36,353 bases of DNA from Streptomyces sp. T39 (GTDB lineage: Bacteria; Actinomycetota; Actinomycetes; Streptomycetales; Streptomycetaceae). The stretch's first letter is position 1. Each line of letters opens with the position of its first letter. Made by a program: the position numbers and the translations under genes. The notes under the pieces are model-generated. The model saw only the letters and a list, made by a program, of their open reading frames with translations. It made no database searches and was not told the origin of the DNA. The stretch is taken from assembly GCF_008042045.1 (NCBI RefSeq), contig NZ_RDBP01000055.1, positions 1-36,353 on the forward strand. The letters are read 5' to 3'. Shown here piece by piece: positions 9,801 to 16,288 of the stretch.

Positions 9801-9872
9801 GCCCGGCGTGACCGCACGGCGAGCCGGCTGCCTCTCGTCGGACGGCCGCTTCCCCGTTCCGTGCTCCCGCAC
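6801..9872 (-). CDS. Putative CIS effector: eCIS-core (DUF4157-like) plus deaminase-like domain
   Basis: A 1023-residue protein. The start is GTG at 9872, behind GGGAG; longer starts would run into the sheath gene. An N-terminal LALQRTAGNAAVARAL motif (31-46) is typical of eCIS-associated cargo. Residues 105-180 match the eCIS-core/DUF4157 domain, with ILAHETSHLDK containing HExxH at 167-171. After a Ser/Gly/Lys linker (247-266), an all-new region carries HAE (475-477) and GCLCCTAAL with CxxC at 508-511. The 30-residue spacing fits the zinc site of cytidine-deaminase-fold toxins. A basic helical segment (750-810) and a helix-turn-helix-like stretch (824-854) follow, then a Tyr/Asp/Gly-rich acidic tail (898-936). 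The gene is divergent from the sheath gene and upstream of the lectin gene. Cargo status is inferred from the core domain and position; the deaminase target (nucleic acid or nucleotide) is unknown. Confidence 0.82.
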   Translation of the reverse strand: MREHGTGKRPSDERQPARRAVTPGAPVQRMLALQRTAGNAAVARALDAERHRHGPGCGHGDATVARSVDPAGHLHDAGGHGNVEDTSPEGQRGLLDAAMATPSRPLPGAFLDKAKSFYRNDNLSAGRVHDNPTAQRATAALGAQAMTVGSHIFLGPSAVGDTRILAHETSHLDKNLRGVRETGDDNGAGVTVTDPGQGSEQAAVADGDAFAAGAGTAPSVARRSHLSDAADAPAGHSSVQRAAVQRAGGSSGKTSGKSSGKGKEREKSARQIANSLDEEVKQEWDHAYGGGRQGAAPDEVRMRYARSMRDDRTSQTLSHQSFLVYDAVQARREQTGKTAVNEREVQGMLVNNRLLFASNFNESMDLLQPFETDGSTDTYPSLVSTHQSDAGRRAGLPASDGDEYVGRVNRANVKTQALLAGQRDDATAKALRERHGKPVTVVDVTDPRLHTFLTDQQFEGAIFLVRVAAEKGLMHAEQKLLLALHTSGISPEETKGSPHAVMGRYRGCLCCTAALDYYRNVLGFGTMDYDPNPGFYYRESLENLYRHQEHVVRDPAFRDTMLRLARELPSTPALSRTNPPADAYDNHGPESIEPAGEAARRNYRSPSTSDVETDVDEAGRRRFTSFDRELDVDYAGGTGGAKVGKGTRIDEQSKGRSRLRAARVINQEHWAGIQDAWLNGTPDEQAAVYRYWEQEMRASRAELVEIIGAVEHRRSRDAVHAAVTRLVKGTTGHERRDNRQAGDPVVRRPDKGKYAAKAKPEPKKPTRRTGKEMKRKSKGWKQIQDLMKAEGKQSDFYRKWREEDAKSKPGNLKPALMSPALAKLVTDLSTKYTVSTMGRRLHIAERTLRRFVSDRQPEQPAQTAHPDTDTESDTASVAAETASVAPTAGDDTASEYQGGDAVDHGAYEEEYGGGEVMDYAYEDDEDYDGYDDYDGYDAGQAASAHGPFPGAYAHAGTSASGSAQAGPSSSFAHPAISGYTLVTHQGQTLYRDDRSGQLCWRDPDTYRMVPLPDYASDVEMSDA

Positions 9873-10132
9873 GATGCTCCCTTCGACACCGGACACCGAC
9901 CACCCAGCAGTACCGGGCACCCGCGCATGCCGGCAGGTCCGCGAGGGCAGCATCGGGGGCAGACGGCCCGGGCGTCCCCCTCCTGGGCGCCCCCCGGCCA
10001 CCACCTGCCCCAACGGGCACGACCGGGGGCAACGCAGGTGCCCCCGTACCGGCACCCGGGGACGTTTCGGCGGGCGCAACGCGCGCGCGAGGGTGAGGAC
10101 GTCTTGTCTCGCACCCCCGAGGAGAGCAGAGC
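9873..10132. promoter_or_regulatory. Divergent control region between effector and sheath genes
   Basis: These 260 bases separate the start of the effector (minus) from the start of the sheath (plus), so promoters for both units should lie here. A 7-bp inverted repeat (GGGGGCA at 10025-10031, TGCCCCC at 10039-10045) stands out. GAGGAGAG at 10120-10127 is the sheath ribosome binding site. I could not assign clear -10/-35 boxes. Confidence 0.5.
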
Positions 10133-11731
10133 ATGCCGTCGTACCTGTCGCCCGGCGTCTACGTCGAGGAGGTTGCCAGCGGCTCGCGCCCGATCGAGGG
10201 GGTGGGCACATCGGTGGCCGCCTTCGTCGGTCTCGCCCCGACCGGGCCGCTGAACGAGCCCACGCTGGTGACCAACTGGACGCAGTACGTCGCGGCCTTC
10301 GGGGACTTCACCGACGGCTACTACCTCGCGCACTCCGTCTACGGCTTCTTCAACAACGGCGGCTCGGCCGCGTACGTGGTCCGTGTCGGCGGCTCCGCCG
10401 AGGACGCGGCCGACGACGGCCGGGCCCCCGGGCGGTCCGCCGTGACGGGCGGTGCACGCCCGGCCGAACTGCCCGCCGCCGAGCCCCGGCAGCTCGGCAC
10501 GTTCGCCGTGGCGGCCACCGCCGAAGCCCGTGGCGCGCTGTCCGTGGAGGTGGCGGACGCCGAGGGCGAGGGCCCCGCGGAGCGCTTCAGGCTGATCGTC
10601 AAGGACGGCGACAAGCCCGTCGAGACCTTCGACGTGACGGCGAAGAAGGGCAGCCGCGCCTACGTCGTCACGCAGGTCAAGGAGCGTTCCCGGCTCATCA
10701 CCGTGACGGAGGCGGCGCCGTCCGCGCAGCTGGCCCGCCCGGAGAACCAGAGCGTGGCGCTGCCTGCGCCGCCCCCGGCCGGCGATGCCGCACCGGCGGC
10801 CGTGCCGGGCGGCGGCGCGCACCCCGGCCCGGCGCAGTACCTCGGCGACTCCGCGGACCGCACGGGCTTCGGCGGTCTGGAGGCCGTCGACGAGATCTCC
10901 ATGGTCGCCGTGCCCGACCTGATGGCGGCCTACCAGCGCGGCACGATCGACCTGGAGGCCGTGAAGGCCGTGCAGCTCGGCCTGATCGCGCACTGCGAGC
11001 TGATGGGCGACCGCGTCGCGATCATCGACCCCCCGCCCGGCCTGAACGCCCGCGACATCCGGGTCTGGCGGCAGGAGACGGCCGGCTACGACTCCAAGTA
11101 CGCGGCCCTGTACTACCCGTGGATCAAGTCCTTCGACCCGGCGACCGGCCAGACCCGCATGGTCCCGCCGAGCGGTCACGTCGCCGGCATCTGGGCCCGC
11201 AACGACACCGAGCGGGGTGTGCACAAGGCCCCGGCCAACGAGGTCGTGCGCGGCGCCGTCGACCTCGAACTCCAGATCACCCGCGGCGAGCAGGACCTGC
11301 TCAACCCGATCGGCGTCAACTGCATCCGCGCCTTCCCCGGCCGCGGCATCCGCGTCTGGGGAGCCCGGACCCTCTCCTCCGACCCGGCCTGGCGCTACCT
11401 GAACATCCGCCGGTACTTCAACTACCTGGAGGAGTCGATCCTGATCGGCACCCAGTGGGTGGTCTTCGAGCCGAACGACCACAACCTCTGGGCGCGCATC
11501 CGCCGCAACATCTCGGCGTTCCTGGTCAACGAGTGGCGCAGCGGCGCGCTGTTCGGGCAGAGCCCCGAACAGGCCTACTACGTCAAGTGCGACGAGGAGA
11601 CCAACCCGCCGGAGTCGGTCGACCTCGGCCGGGTCATCTGCGAGATCGGCATCGCGCCGGTCAAGCCGGCCGAGTTCGTCATCTTCCGGCTGGCCCAGTT
11701 CTCCAGCGGCAACGGGGAGCTGGAGGAGTAA
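10133..11731 (+). CDS. cis2: Contractile tail sheath protein
   Basis: A 532-residue phage-tail-sheath protein. The N-terminus MPSYLSPGVYVEEV is the classic sheath start. It is followed by FVGLAPTGP and an AFGDF...YAVRVGG-like stretch, and the C-terminal domain has GINCIR-type, WGARTL, YLNIRRYFNYLEESI and FQ-like tube-contact strands. Residues about 95-240 are an extra surface domain rich in Ala/Pro/Gly, less conserved and probably exposed on the particle. The protein polymerises around the inner tube and contracts to drive it forward. The gene is preceded by a good ribosome binding site and opens the main structural series. Very sure. Confidence 0.97.
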   Translation: MPSYLSPGVYVEEVASGSRPIEGVGTSVAAFVGLAPTGPLNEPTLVTNWTQYVAAFGDFTDGYYLAHSVYGFFNNGGSAAYVVRVGGSAEDAADDGRAPGRSAVTGGARPAELPAAEPRQLGTFAVAATAEARGALSVEVADAEGEGPAERFRLIVKDGDKPVETFDVTAKKGSRAYVVTQVKERSRLITVTEAAPSAQLARPENQSVALPAPPPAGDAAPAAVPGGGAHPGPAQYLGDSADRTGFGGLEAVDEISMVAVPDLMAAYQRGTIDLEAVKAVQLGLIAHCELMGDRVAIIDPPPGLNARDIRVWRQETAGYDSKYAALYYPWIKSFDPATGQTRMVPPSGHVAGIWARNDTERGVHKAPANEVVRGAVDLELQITRGEQDLLNPIGVNCIRAFPGRGIRVWGARTLSSDPAWRYLNIRRYFNYLEESILIGTQWVVFEPNDHNLWARIRRNISAFLVNEWRSGALFGQSPEQAYYVKCDEETNPPESVDLGRVICEIGIAPVKPAEFVIFRLAQFSSGNGELEE

Positions 11732-11803
11732 GCGGGCGCGGAGCACGCCTCCGCCGCCGTCGCCCCTCCGTGCCCCACCCCCCTTCAGAAGGACAGCGAA
11801 CAC

Positions 11804-12247
11804 ATGAGTCTCCAGCAGGGTGACGCCCTCACTTCACACAACTTCGGCCTCCAGATCGACGGTGTGATGGTCGAGTACCTGGCCGAGGTGAGCGGTCTGA
11901 CCCTCGAACAGGACGTCATCACCTACCAGCAGAACAGCGCCCAGGGCAGGGCCGAAGTGGCGCTGCTCCCCGGCGTGCAGAAGAACGGCCAGTGCACCGT
12001 CGTGCGCGGTATGACGCAGTCGGCGTCGTTCACCCAGTGGATCAACGACTCGATCCGCGGCCAGATGAGCACGGCCCGCAAGAACGCCTCCATCATCATG
12101 ATGGACTTCCAGGACAACCCGGTGAAGCGGTACAACCTGCGCAACGCCTGGTGCAGCAAGATCGACACGAGCACGGTGAAGGCCGGCGAGGCCGCGGCCC
12201 TGACCGAGACCGTCACCATCGTGTTCGAAGAACTGGTCATCGAATAA
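11804..12247 (+). CDS. cis1: Inner tube protein (T4 gp19/Hcp-like), first copy
   Basis: A 147-residue tail-tube protein. It has the typical N-terminus with NFGLQIDGVMVEYLAEVSGL, a QGRAEVALLPG loop, and a C-terminal GEAAALTETVTIVFEELVIE strand. Rings of it form the inner tube within the sheath. The start is ATG at 11804 with AGAAGGA upstream, 72 bases after the sheath stop. The TAA stop overlaps the next ATG by one base (TAATG). A second, different tube gene lies at 15115. In AFP/PVC particles one tube paralogue builds the long tube and another caps the baseplate end. The sheath-adjacent copy is likely the main one. Confidence 0.95.
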   Translation: MSLQQGDALTSHNFGLQIDGVMVEYLAEVSGLTLEQDVITYQQNSAQGRAEVALLPGVQKNGQCTVVRGMTQSASFTQWINDSIRGQMSTARKNASIIMMDFQDNPVKRYNLRNAWCSKIDTSTVKAGEAAALTETVTIVFEELVIE

Positions 12248-12756
12248 TGCGTCGTTCGGCTGCCAAGGCTCCAGCCGCCGCGGCATCGCAGACCGCGGCG
12301 GCGGGGGCGGATTTTCCCCGGTCCGCTCCCGCCGCCGCATCCGACCCGGCGCACGGCCCGCAGGCCGACCCGTCGCCGCGTCAGTCGCTGCGCACCGAGT
12401 TCCCCTTCGAGCTGCCGCGCGGATACGTCGACGACGCGGGCACGGTGCACCGGGACGGGGTGATGCGCCTGTCGACCGCCCGGGACGAACTCGTCCCGCT
12501 GCGGGACGTGCGGGTGCAGGAGAACCCCGCCTACCTGTCGGTCGTGCTGCTCGGCCGGGTCATCACCCGGCTGGGCACGCTGACGATGGTGCACGACGGG
12601 ATCGTGGAGAACATGTTCGCGTCCGACCTCGCGTTCCTCCAGGACTTCTACCGGCAGATCAACGCCGAGGGCCACACCCGCGCGGCCGTGCAGTGCCCGC
12701 ACTGCTCGGAGCCCTTCGAGGTGGAACTCGGCGGGAGCCGCCTGGGGGAATCGTGA
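12247..12756 (+). CDS. Phage tail assembly-like protein with CxxC
   Basis: A 169-residue protein. Residues 1-48 are Ala/Pro-rich and look disordered. The conserved part starts at FPFELPRGYVDDAGTVHRDG and includes RDVRVQENPAYLSVVLLGRVITRLG, a pattern I associate with tail-assembly-chaperone-like proteins of contractile tails. Near the C-terminus CPHCSEPFEVE gives one CxxC pair, a half zinc ribbon. The ATG overlaps the tube stop by one base, and the TGA overlaps the next GTG by four. Coupling to the tube gene suggests a role in tube or tail assembly. The exact function is not shown. Confidence 0.8.
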   Translation: MRRSAAKAPAAAASQTAAAGADFPRSAPAAASDPAHGPQADPSPRQSLRTEFPFELPRGYVDDAGTVHRDGVMRLSTARDELVPLRDVRVQENPAYLSVVLLGRVITRLGTLTMVHDGIVENMFASDLAFLQDFYRQINAEGHTRAAVQCPHCSEPFEVELGGSRLGES

Positions 12757-12911
12757 CGTACGCGACCGACCGGCTGTACGAGGAGATCGCGTACGTCGCC
12801 TACCACTTCCACTGGGGTCCGGACGCGATCCTCGACCTGGAGCACCGGGACCGGCGCCGGTACACCGAGCAGATCGCGTCCCTCGTGACGCGCGGCGCGA
12901 CGGAGGGCTGA
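12753..12911 (+). CDS. Small DUF6760-type CIS protein
   Basis: A 52-residue protein starting at a GTG (12753) that overlaps the previous stop as GTGA. It holds LYEEIAYVAYHFHWG and DAILDLEHRDRRRYTEQI, characteristic of a small conserved family in eCIS loci that I recognise as DUF6760. Its size and place, right after the assembly-like protein, recall the second small open reading frame of phage tail chaperone pairs, but here no frameshift is needed. The function is unknown. Confidence 0.8.
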   Translation: MTYATDRLYEEIAYVAYHFHWGPDAILDLEHRDRRRYTEQIASLVTRGATEG

Positions 12912-12914
12912 GCG

Positions 12915-14558
12915 GTGGCATTCCTGGACCGGCTTCGGGGACGTCGGGGCGGCGGGGCGGAGTCCGCCGCGCCCTCCGCCCCGGCGGACTCCGCCGGGAC
13001 CGGTGGGGACGCGGGCTCCGGTGCCGTGCCCCCGCCCGCTCCGGTGGCCGTGGCCGCCTGGACCGGCCTGCCGCCGATCCGGCGCGCCACGGGAGACGCG
13101 CCCCCGGGCGTCGCGGACGCCGGGTTCGGCGGGCGGCTGCCGACCTGGCAGGACCCGTCGTTCAGCCGGACGGCGTCCCCGGCGGTCCTGGACCCCGCCT
13201 CCGGTCTGCTCCCGGGCGCCCTCGGCGGACCTGCCCGAACAGCCGGGCCGGTCACGGGGCTGGAACGCCGTGCGCCGGGATCGGAGCGCCGTGCGCCGGG
13301 GCTGCCGTCGGCCTCCCCGGCCGGCGGCGGACCGGCCGTGCAGCGGATGCCGGTGGCGCCGCTCCGGGCGCTGCCGGCGGGGGCTCCCGCCTCCGCCGGG
13401 ACGCCCTCGGTTCGCGCGGGTGCCCGGACGCCCGCCGCGGCACCGGCGGTACGGCGGCCGCGGCCCGCCGTACCGCCCGGAACGGAGATCGCCCCGGCAG
13501 GGGCGGCGGGCGGTGGTGTCCGCGTGACTCCGTCGGTCGCCGCTCCGCCCCGGCAGCGGATGCCCCTGACCACGGCCCCTGCCGCGTCCGCGGCCGTGCA
13601 ACGACGGGCTCTGCCGGCGGCGGCCCGCAGAGCCCCCGGCCCGGCCCCCGACGCGGCGTCCGCGCCGGGCGACGCCGGTGGGGCGGCCGCGGCACCCCGT
13701 GACGTGCCGCCGGTGCAACGCGTCGCGAACACGGGGGCCGGGGAGAAGGTTCCGGCAAGCGGCCCGGTGCGCGCCGCGGGGGACGGCAGCGGGGAGGGTG
13801 ACGTACGACCGGCCGTCCGCCCGGCGCGGAGTGGCGCCGAGGGCGGGCGCGCAGGGCACGGTGGTGCCGCGGCCGTAGAGGTCGGGCACAGCGCCACCGC
13901 AGGCGGGCGCGCCGGAGAGGGCGCCGCTGCGGGCGACCGGTCCGGCGGGAGCACCGCTGCGGGCGGGCGCGCCGGTCCGGCGGTACGGCGTACGGCACTT
14001 GGCGCACCCGTACGCGGCGCCGTGCCCCCGTCCGCCGCCGCACCGCACGACGGCACGGGGGGCGACGGCACGGGGGGCGGCCGCACGGCGGGCGCGTCCA
14101 CCGCCTCCTCTGCGTCCCCTGCGTCCTCTGCGTCCTCTGCGTCCACCGTGGGCAGCCCCGTGCAGCGGGCGGTGACCGGGCGGGGCGCGGAGACCACCGC
14201 TCCGGCACCGCGCGCGGACCACCCGGGGGTCCCCCCGGCGCCACGGCCCGATGCCGTGCCTCCCGCGCAGCGTGCGACCCCCGGCGCCCGCACGCCGCAA
14301 GCCGGCGCAGCCGCCGCCGGACCGACCCGCACACCCGGCCCCGTGCCACCCGTCCAGCGCACGACACCCGGCGCCGCAGAGGCCGTCCAACGCGCGACAC
14401 CCGCGCCCCGCACATCCCGGACCGACGAACCCACCGCGACACCCGAGGCCCCCCGCCCCGTGCGGCGCGCACCGGGCCGCTTGCCGGAACCTTCTCCCCG
14501 GCCCCCGTGTTCGCGACGCGTTGCACCGGCGGCACGTCACGGGGTGCCGCGGCCGTAG
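12915..14558 (+). CDS. Pro/Ala-rich disordered CIS protein, N-terminal part (premature stop)
   Basis: The start is GTG at 12915, four codons' width after the DUF6760 gene. It begins MAFLDRLRGRR, then has a conserved block with GLPPIRRA...GFGGRLPTWQDPSF (about residues 50-95). Several hundred Ala/Pro/Gly residues with recurring (P)VQR motifs follow. It reads coherently to PRPVRRAP at about 14470, then enters the rearranged block at 14462-14800 and stops at 14558. The conserved C-terminus of the same protein (GGFDPRELTDFQLDELVHRII) lies further on in another frame, ending at 15010. The intact gene should therefore span about 12915-15010. It sits between the chaperone-like genes and the baseplate genes, where phages keep the tape measure, but it shows no long helices. 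The role is unknown. Confidence 0.72.
   Translation: MAFLDRLRGRRGGGAESAAPSAPADSAGTGGDAGSGAVPPPAPVAVAAWTGLPPIRRATGDAPPGVADAGFGGRLPTWQDPSFSRTASPAVLDPASGLLPGALGGPARTAGPVTGLERRAPGSERRAPGLPSASPAGGGPAVQRMPVAPLRALPAGAPASAGTPSVRAGARTPAAAPAVRRPRPAVPPGTEIAPAGAAGGGVRVTPSVAAPPRQRMPLTTAPAASAAVQRRALPAAARRAPGPAPDAASAPGDAGGAAAAPRDVPPVQRVANTGAGEKVPASGPVRAAGDGSGEGDVRPAVRPARSGAEGGRAGHGGAAAVEVGHSATAGGRAGEGAAAGDRSGGSTAAGGRAGPAVRRTALGAPVRGAVPPSAAAPHDGTGGDGTGGGRTAGASTASSASPASSASSASTVGSPVQRAVTGRGAETTAPAPRADHPGVPPAPRPDAVPPAQRATPGARTPQAGAAAAGPTRTPGPVPPVQRTTPGAAEAVQRATPAPRTSRTDEPTATPEAPRPVRRAPGRLPEPSPRPPCSRRVAPAARHGVPRP
13684..14082 (+). repeat. Donor segment of the direct/inverted repeat mosaic
   Basis: Four stretches of this segment recur downstream with no mismatches that I can see. 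13684-13777 recurs inverted at 14462-14555. 13863-14026 recurs direct at 14543-14706. 14014-14072 recurs inverted at 14701-14759. 14036-14082 recurs direct at 14754-14800. Confidence 0.9.
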
Positions 14559-14800
14559 AGGTCGGGCACAGCGCCACCGCAGGCGGGCGCGCCGGAGAGG
14601 GCGCCGCTGCGGGCGACCGGTCCGGCGGGAGCACCGCTGCGGGCGGGCGCGCCGGTCCGGCGGTACGGCGTACGGCACTTGGCGCACCCGTACGCGGCGC
14701 CGTGCCGTCGCCCCCCGTGCCGTCGTGCGGTGCGGCGGCGGACGGGGGCACGGCGCCGCACCGCACGACGGCACGGGGGGCGACGGCACGGGGGGCGGCC
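14462..14800. repeat. 339-bp block built only from strand-switched copies of 13684-14082
   Basis: Reading left to right the block is inverted (94 bp), direct (164 bp), inverted (59 bp), direct (47 bp). Neighbouring pieces share 13, 6 and 6 bases at the joints. The direct copies are shifted by 680 and 718 bases, neither a multiple of three, so the gene's frame is broken here. The pattern fits template switching or a short-read assembly error in a low-complexity gene. Confidence 0.88.
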
Positions 14801-15010
14801 CCCCCGCCGTACCGTCCGCCGGCTCCGGAGGCGGACCCGCCGCCGGCGTACTCCGCGGTCCCCGCCGGCGGGTTCGACCCACGCGAACTGACCGACTTCC
14901 AGCTCGACGAGCTGGTGCACCGGATCATCGGCCGCGTCACCCGCCTCGTCCGCACGGAACTGCGCATGGACCGGGAGCGGGTCGGCAGACTCCGCGATCC
15001 CCGCGCCTGA
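14507..15010 (+). CDS. C-terminal part of the disordered CIS protein (out of frame with its N-terminal part)
   Basis: Only the portion from about 14801 (PPPYRPPAPE...) is unique. It ends in GGFDPRELTDFQLDELVHRII followed by RVTRLVRTELRMDRERVGRL, a compact helical tail that I read as the true conserved C-terminus of the protein begun at 12915. The 5' two thirds of this frame repeat residues already encoded upstream (AVEVGHSATAGG onward). The ATG at 14507 has no ribosome binding site and lies inside an inverted copy. It is probably not an independent gene but the rest of the split gene. Confidence 0.55.
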   Translation: MFATRCTGGTSRGAAAVEVGHSATAGGRAGEGAAAGDRSGGSTAAGGRAGPAVRRTALGAPVRGAVPSPPVPSCGAAADGGTAPHRTTARGATARGAAPPPYRPPAPEADPPPAYSAVPAGGFDPRELTDFQLDELVHRIIGRVTRLVRTELRMDRERVGRLRDPRA

Positions 15011-15048
15011 CCGGCCGCCGGGCCCGCAGGGCCGCACCGGCGGCCGGT
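15010..15048 (+). terminator. 12-bp hairpin between disordered-protein gene and second tube gene
   Basis: ACCGGCCGCCGG at 15010-15021 pairs perfectly with CCGGCGGCCGGT at 15037-15048 around a 15-base loop. It starts at the last base of the stop codon. There is no T-tract. It may partly end transcription or protect the 3' end, setting expression of the tube and sheath genes apart from that of the baseplate genes. Confidence 0.5.
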
Positions 15049-15114
15049 ACCCGGCACCGGGACGGACGCCCCGTACGCGACACCACAGCACAGCGACAGA
15101 AAGGCCCACCCCCG

Positions 15115-15537
15115 ATGCCCCGCCAGGATCCCGGGTCCACCATCTGGTTCGACCTCACCATCGACGGCGAGAGCCTCGGCCGCTTCAACGGCTGCGACGG
15201 CCTGTCGTCGCAGGTGGAGGTCGAGCTCCGGCAGGAGGGCGGCAACAACGGCTTCGTCTGGCAGCTGCCGACCCGGGTCACCTTCTCCACGATCCGGCTC
15301 ACCCGCCCTCTCACCCCCGACACGGCGAAGGTCGCCCGGTGGATCTCGTCCGTCCAGACGGGGATCAAGCGCCCCACCGCGCAGATCGCGGCGCTGCGGG
15401 CGGACGGGTCGCTGGTCGCCCGCTGGGGGCTGATCGACGTCCTGCCCGTCAGCTGGCAGGGCCCCACCCTGGACCCCGCGAGCCCGGCCGTGGCCACGGA
15501 GGTCCTGGAGATCGCCCACCACGGCTTCACGGACTGA
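15115..15537 (+). CDS. cis1: Tube protein (gp19-like), second copy
   Basis: A 140-residue T4 gp19-like protein: IWFDLTIDGESLGRFNGCDGL at the start, then QLPTRVTFSTIRLTRPLT, and VATEVLEIAHHGFTD at the end. It is clearly related to, but different from, the 11804 tube protein and lies directly before the LysM adaptor and spike genes. By analogy with Afp5/Pvc5-type proteins it may join the main tube to the baseplate, though it could also be a second tube component. The ATG at 15115 is chosen because it fits the family start. The binding site (AGAAAGG) is somewhat far upstream. Confidence 0.9.
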   Translation: MPRQDPGSTIWFDLTIDGESLGRFNGCDGLSSQVEVELRQEGGNNGFVWQLPTRVTFSTIRLTRPLTPDTAKVARWISSVQTGIKRPTAQIAALRADGSLVARWGLIDVLPVSWQGPTLDPASPAVATEVLEIAHHGFTD

Positions 15538-15565
15538 CGGCGCCGCGGAACAGAGAGGAAGACCC

Positions 15566-16288
15566 ATGGCCAAGAGCAGCAGGGGCGCCGGCAAGAGCCT
15601 GGTGCGCGCCACTCTGGCGATCCATGAGCCTCCGGTCGGCACGAGCACCACGCCCGGGGCGCTCATGCGGACGTTCGGCTTCGAGTTCAACCCGGCGCAG
15701 CTGGCGCTGAGTCAGCGCGCCCAGTGGAAGGCGACGCCGACCATGGCCGTGCGGGACGGCGCCAAGCCGGAGTTCATGGGCGCGGAGCCGCGCGAGATGA
15801 CCCTGGAGGTGTTCCTCGACTCGTCCACCGCGCCGACCGGCAACTCGGTGCTGAAGAAGGTCGAGTCGCTGCTGGGCTGCTGCGAGGTGACCGCCAAGAG
15901 CATCGCCGCCGACCAGCCGTCGCCCCCGTGGGTGGTCTTCGAGTGGGGATCGTTCTCGACGGCCCGCTTCACCGCGTACGTCGGCTCGGTCGACGCGTCC
16001 TACACCCTCTTCGGCACCACCGGCGTCCCCATCCGCGCCACCTGCCAGGTGCGGCTCGTGGAGATCCCGGGCAAGACGAAGGGCCAGAACCCGACGTCCG
16101 GTGCGCTGACCGCGCAGCGCGTGCACCGGGTCGTCGCCGGCGACTCGCTCCAGTCGCTGGCGTGGCGCGAGTACGGCAGTGCCACCGTGTGGCGGGCGAT
16201 CGCCGAGATCAACGGCATCGACGACCCGGCCCGGCTGCCGGCGGGCACCCAACTGGTGCTGCCCGCACCCGAGGAGGTGTCCCGCTGA
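15566..16288 (+). CDS. cis7: LysM-containing baseplate adaptor (Afp7-like)
   Basis: A 240-residue protein with the start ATG at 15566 behind AGAGGAAG. Residues 1-175 form the tube-baseplate adaptor part (FGFEFNPAQLALSQRAQW, MTLEVFLDSS). Residues about 185-236 are a LysM-like domain (VHRVVAGDSLQSLAWREYG...IAEINGI...LPAGTQLVLP). In contractile tails the gp53/Afp7-type LysM protein links the baseplate hub to the spike. The stop overlaps the spike gene start as TGATG. The hub role is established for the family; whether LysM binds glycan here is not known. Confidence 0.92.
   Translation: MAKSSRGAGKSLVRATLAIHEPPVGTSTTPGALMRTFGFEFNPAQLALSQRAQWKATPTMAVRDGAKPEFMGAEPREMTLEVFLDSSTAPTGNSVLKKVESLLGCCEVTAKSIAADQPSPPWVVFEWGSFSTARFTAYVGSVDASYTLFGTTGVPIRATCQVRLVEIPGKTKGQNPTSGALTAQRVHRVVAGDSLQSLAWREYGSATVWRAIAEINGIDDPARLPAGTQLVLPAPEEVSR

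Noticed and set aside
9873..10211. Longer N-terminus for the effector (start at 10211)
   Set aside because: It would overlap the sheath gene and its promoter region, has no ribosome binding site, and reads as low-complexity Arg/Pro sequence.
5304..10253. Very long plus-strand open frame of 1649 codons
   Set aside because: It is antisense to the lectin and effector genes and shows no domain. High GC simply removes stop codons.
13684..14800. CRISPR array or mobile element
   Set aside because: The repeats are not evenly spaced, alternate in strand, lie inside one coding gene and have no transposase or terminal repeats.
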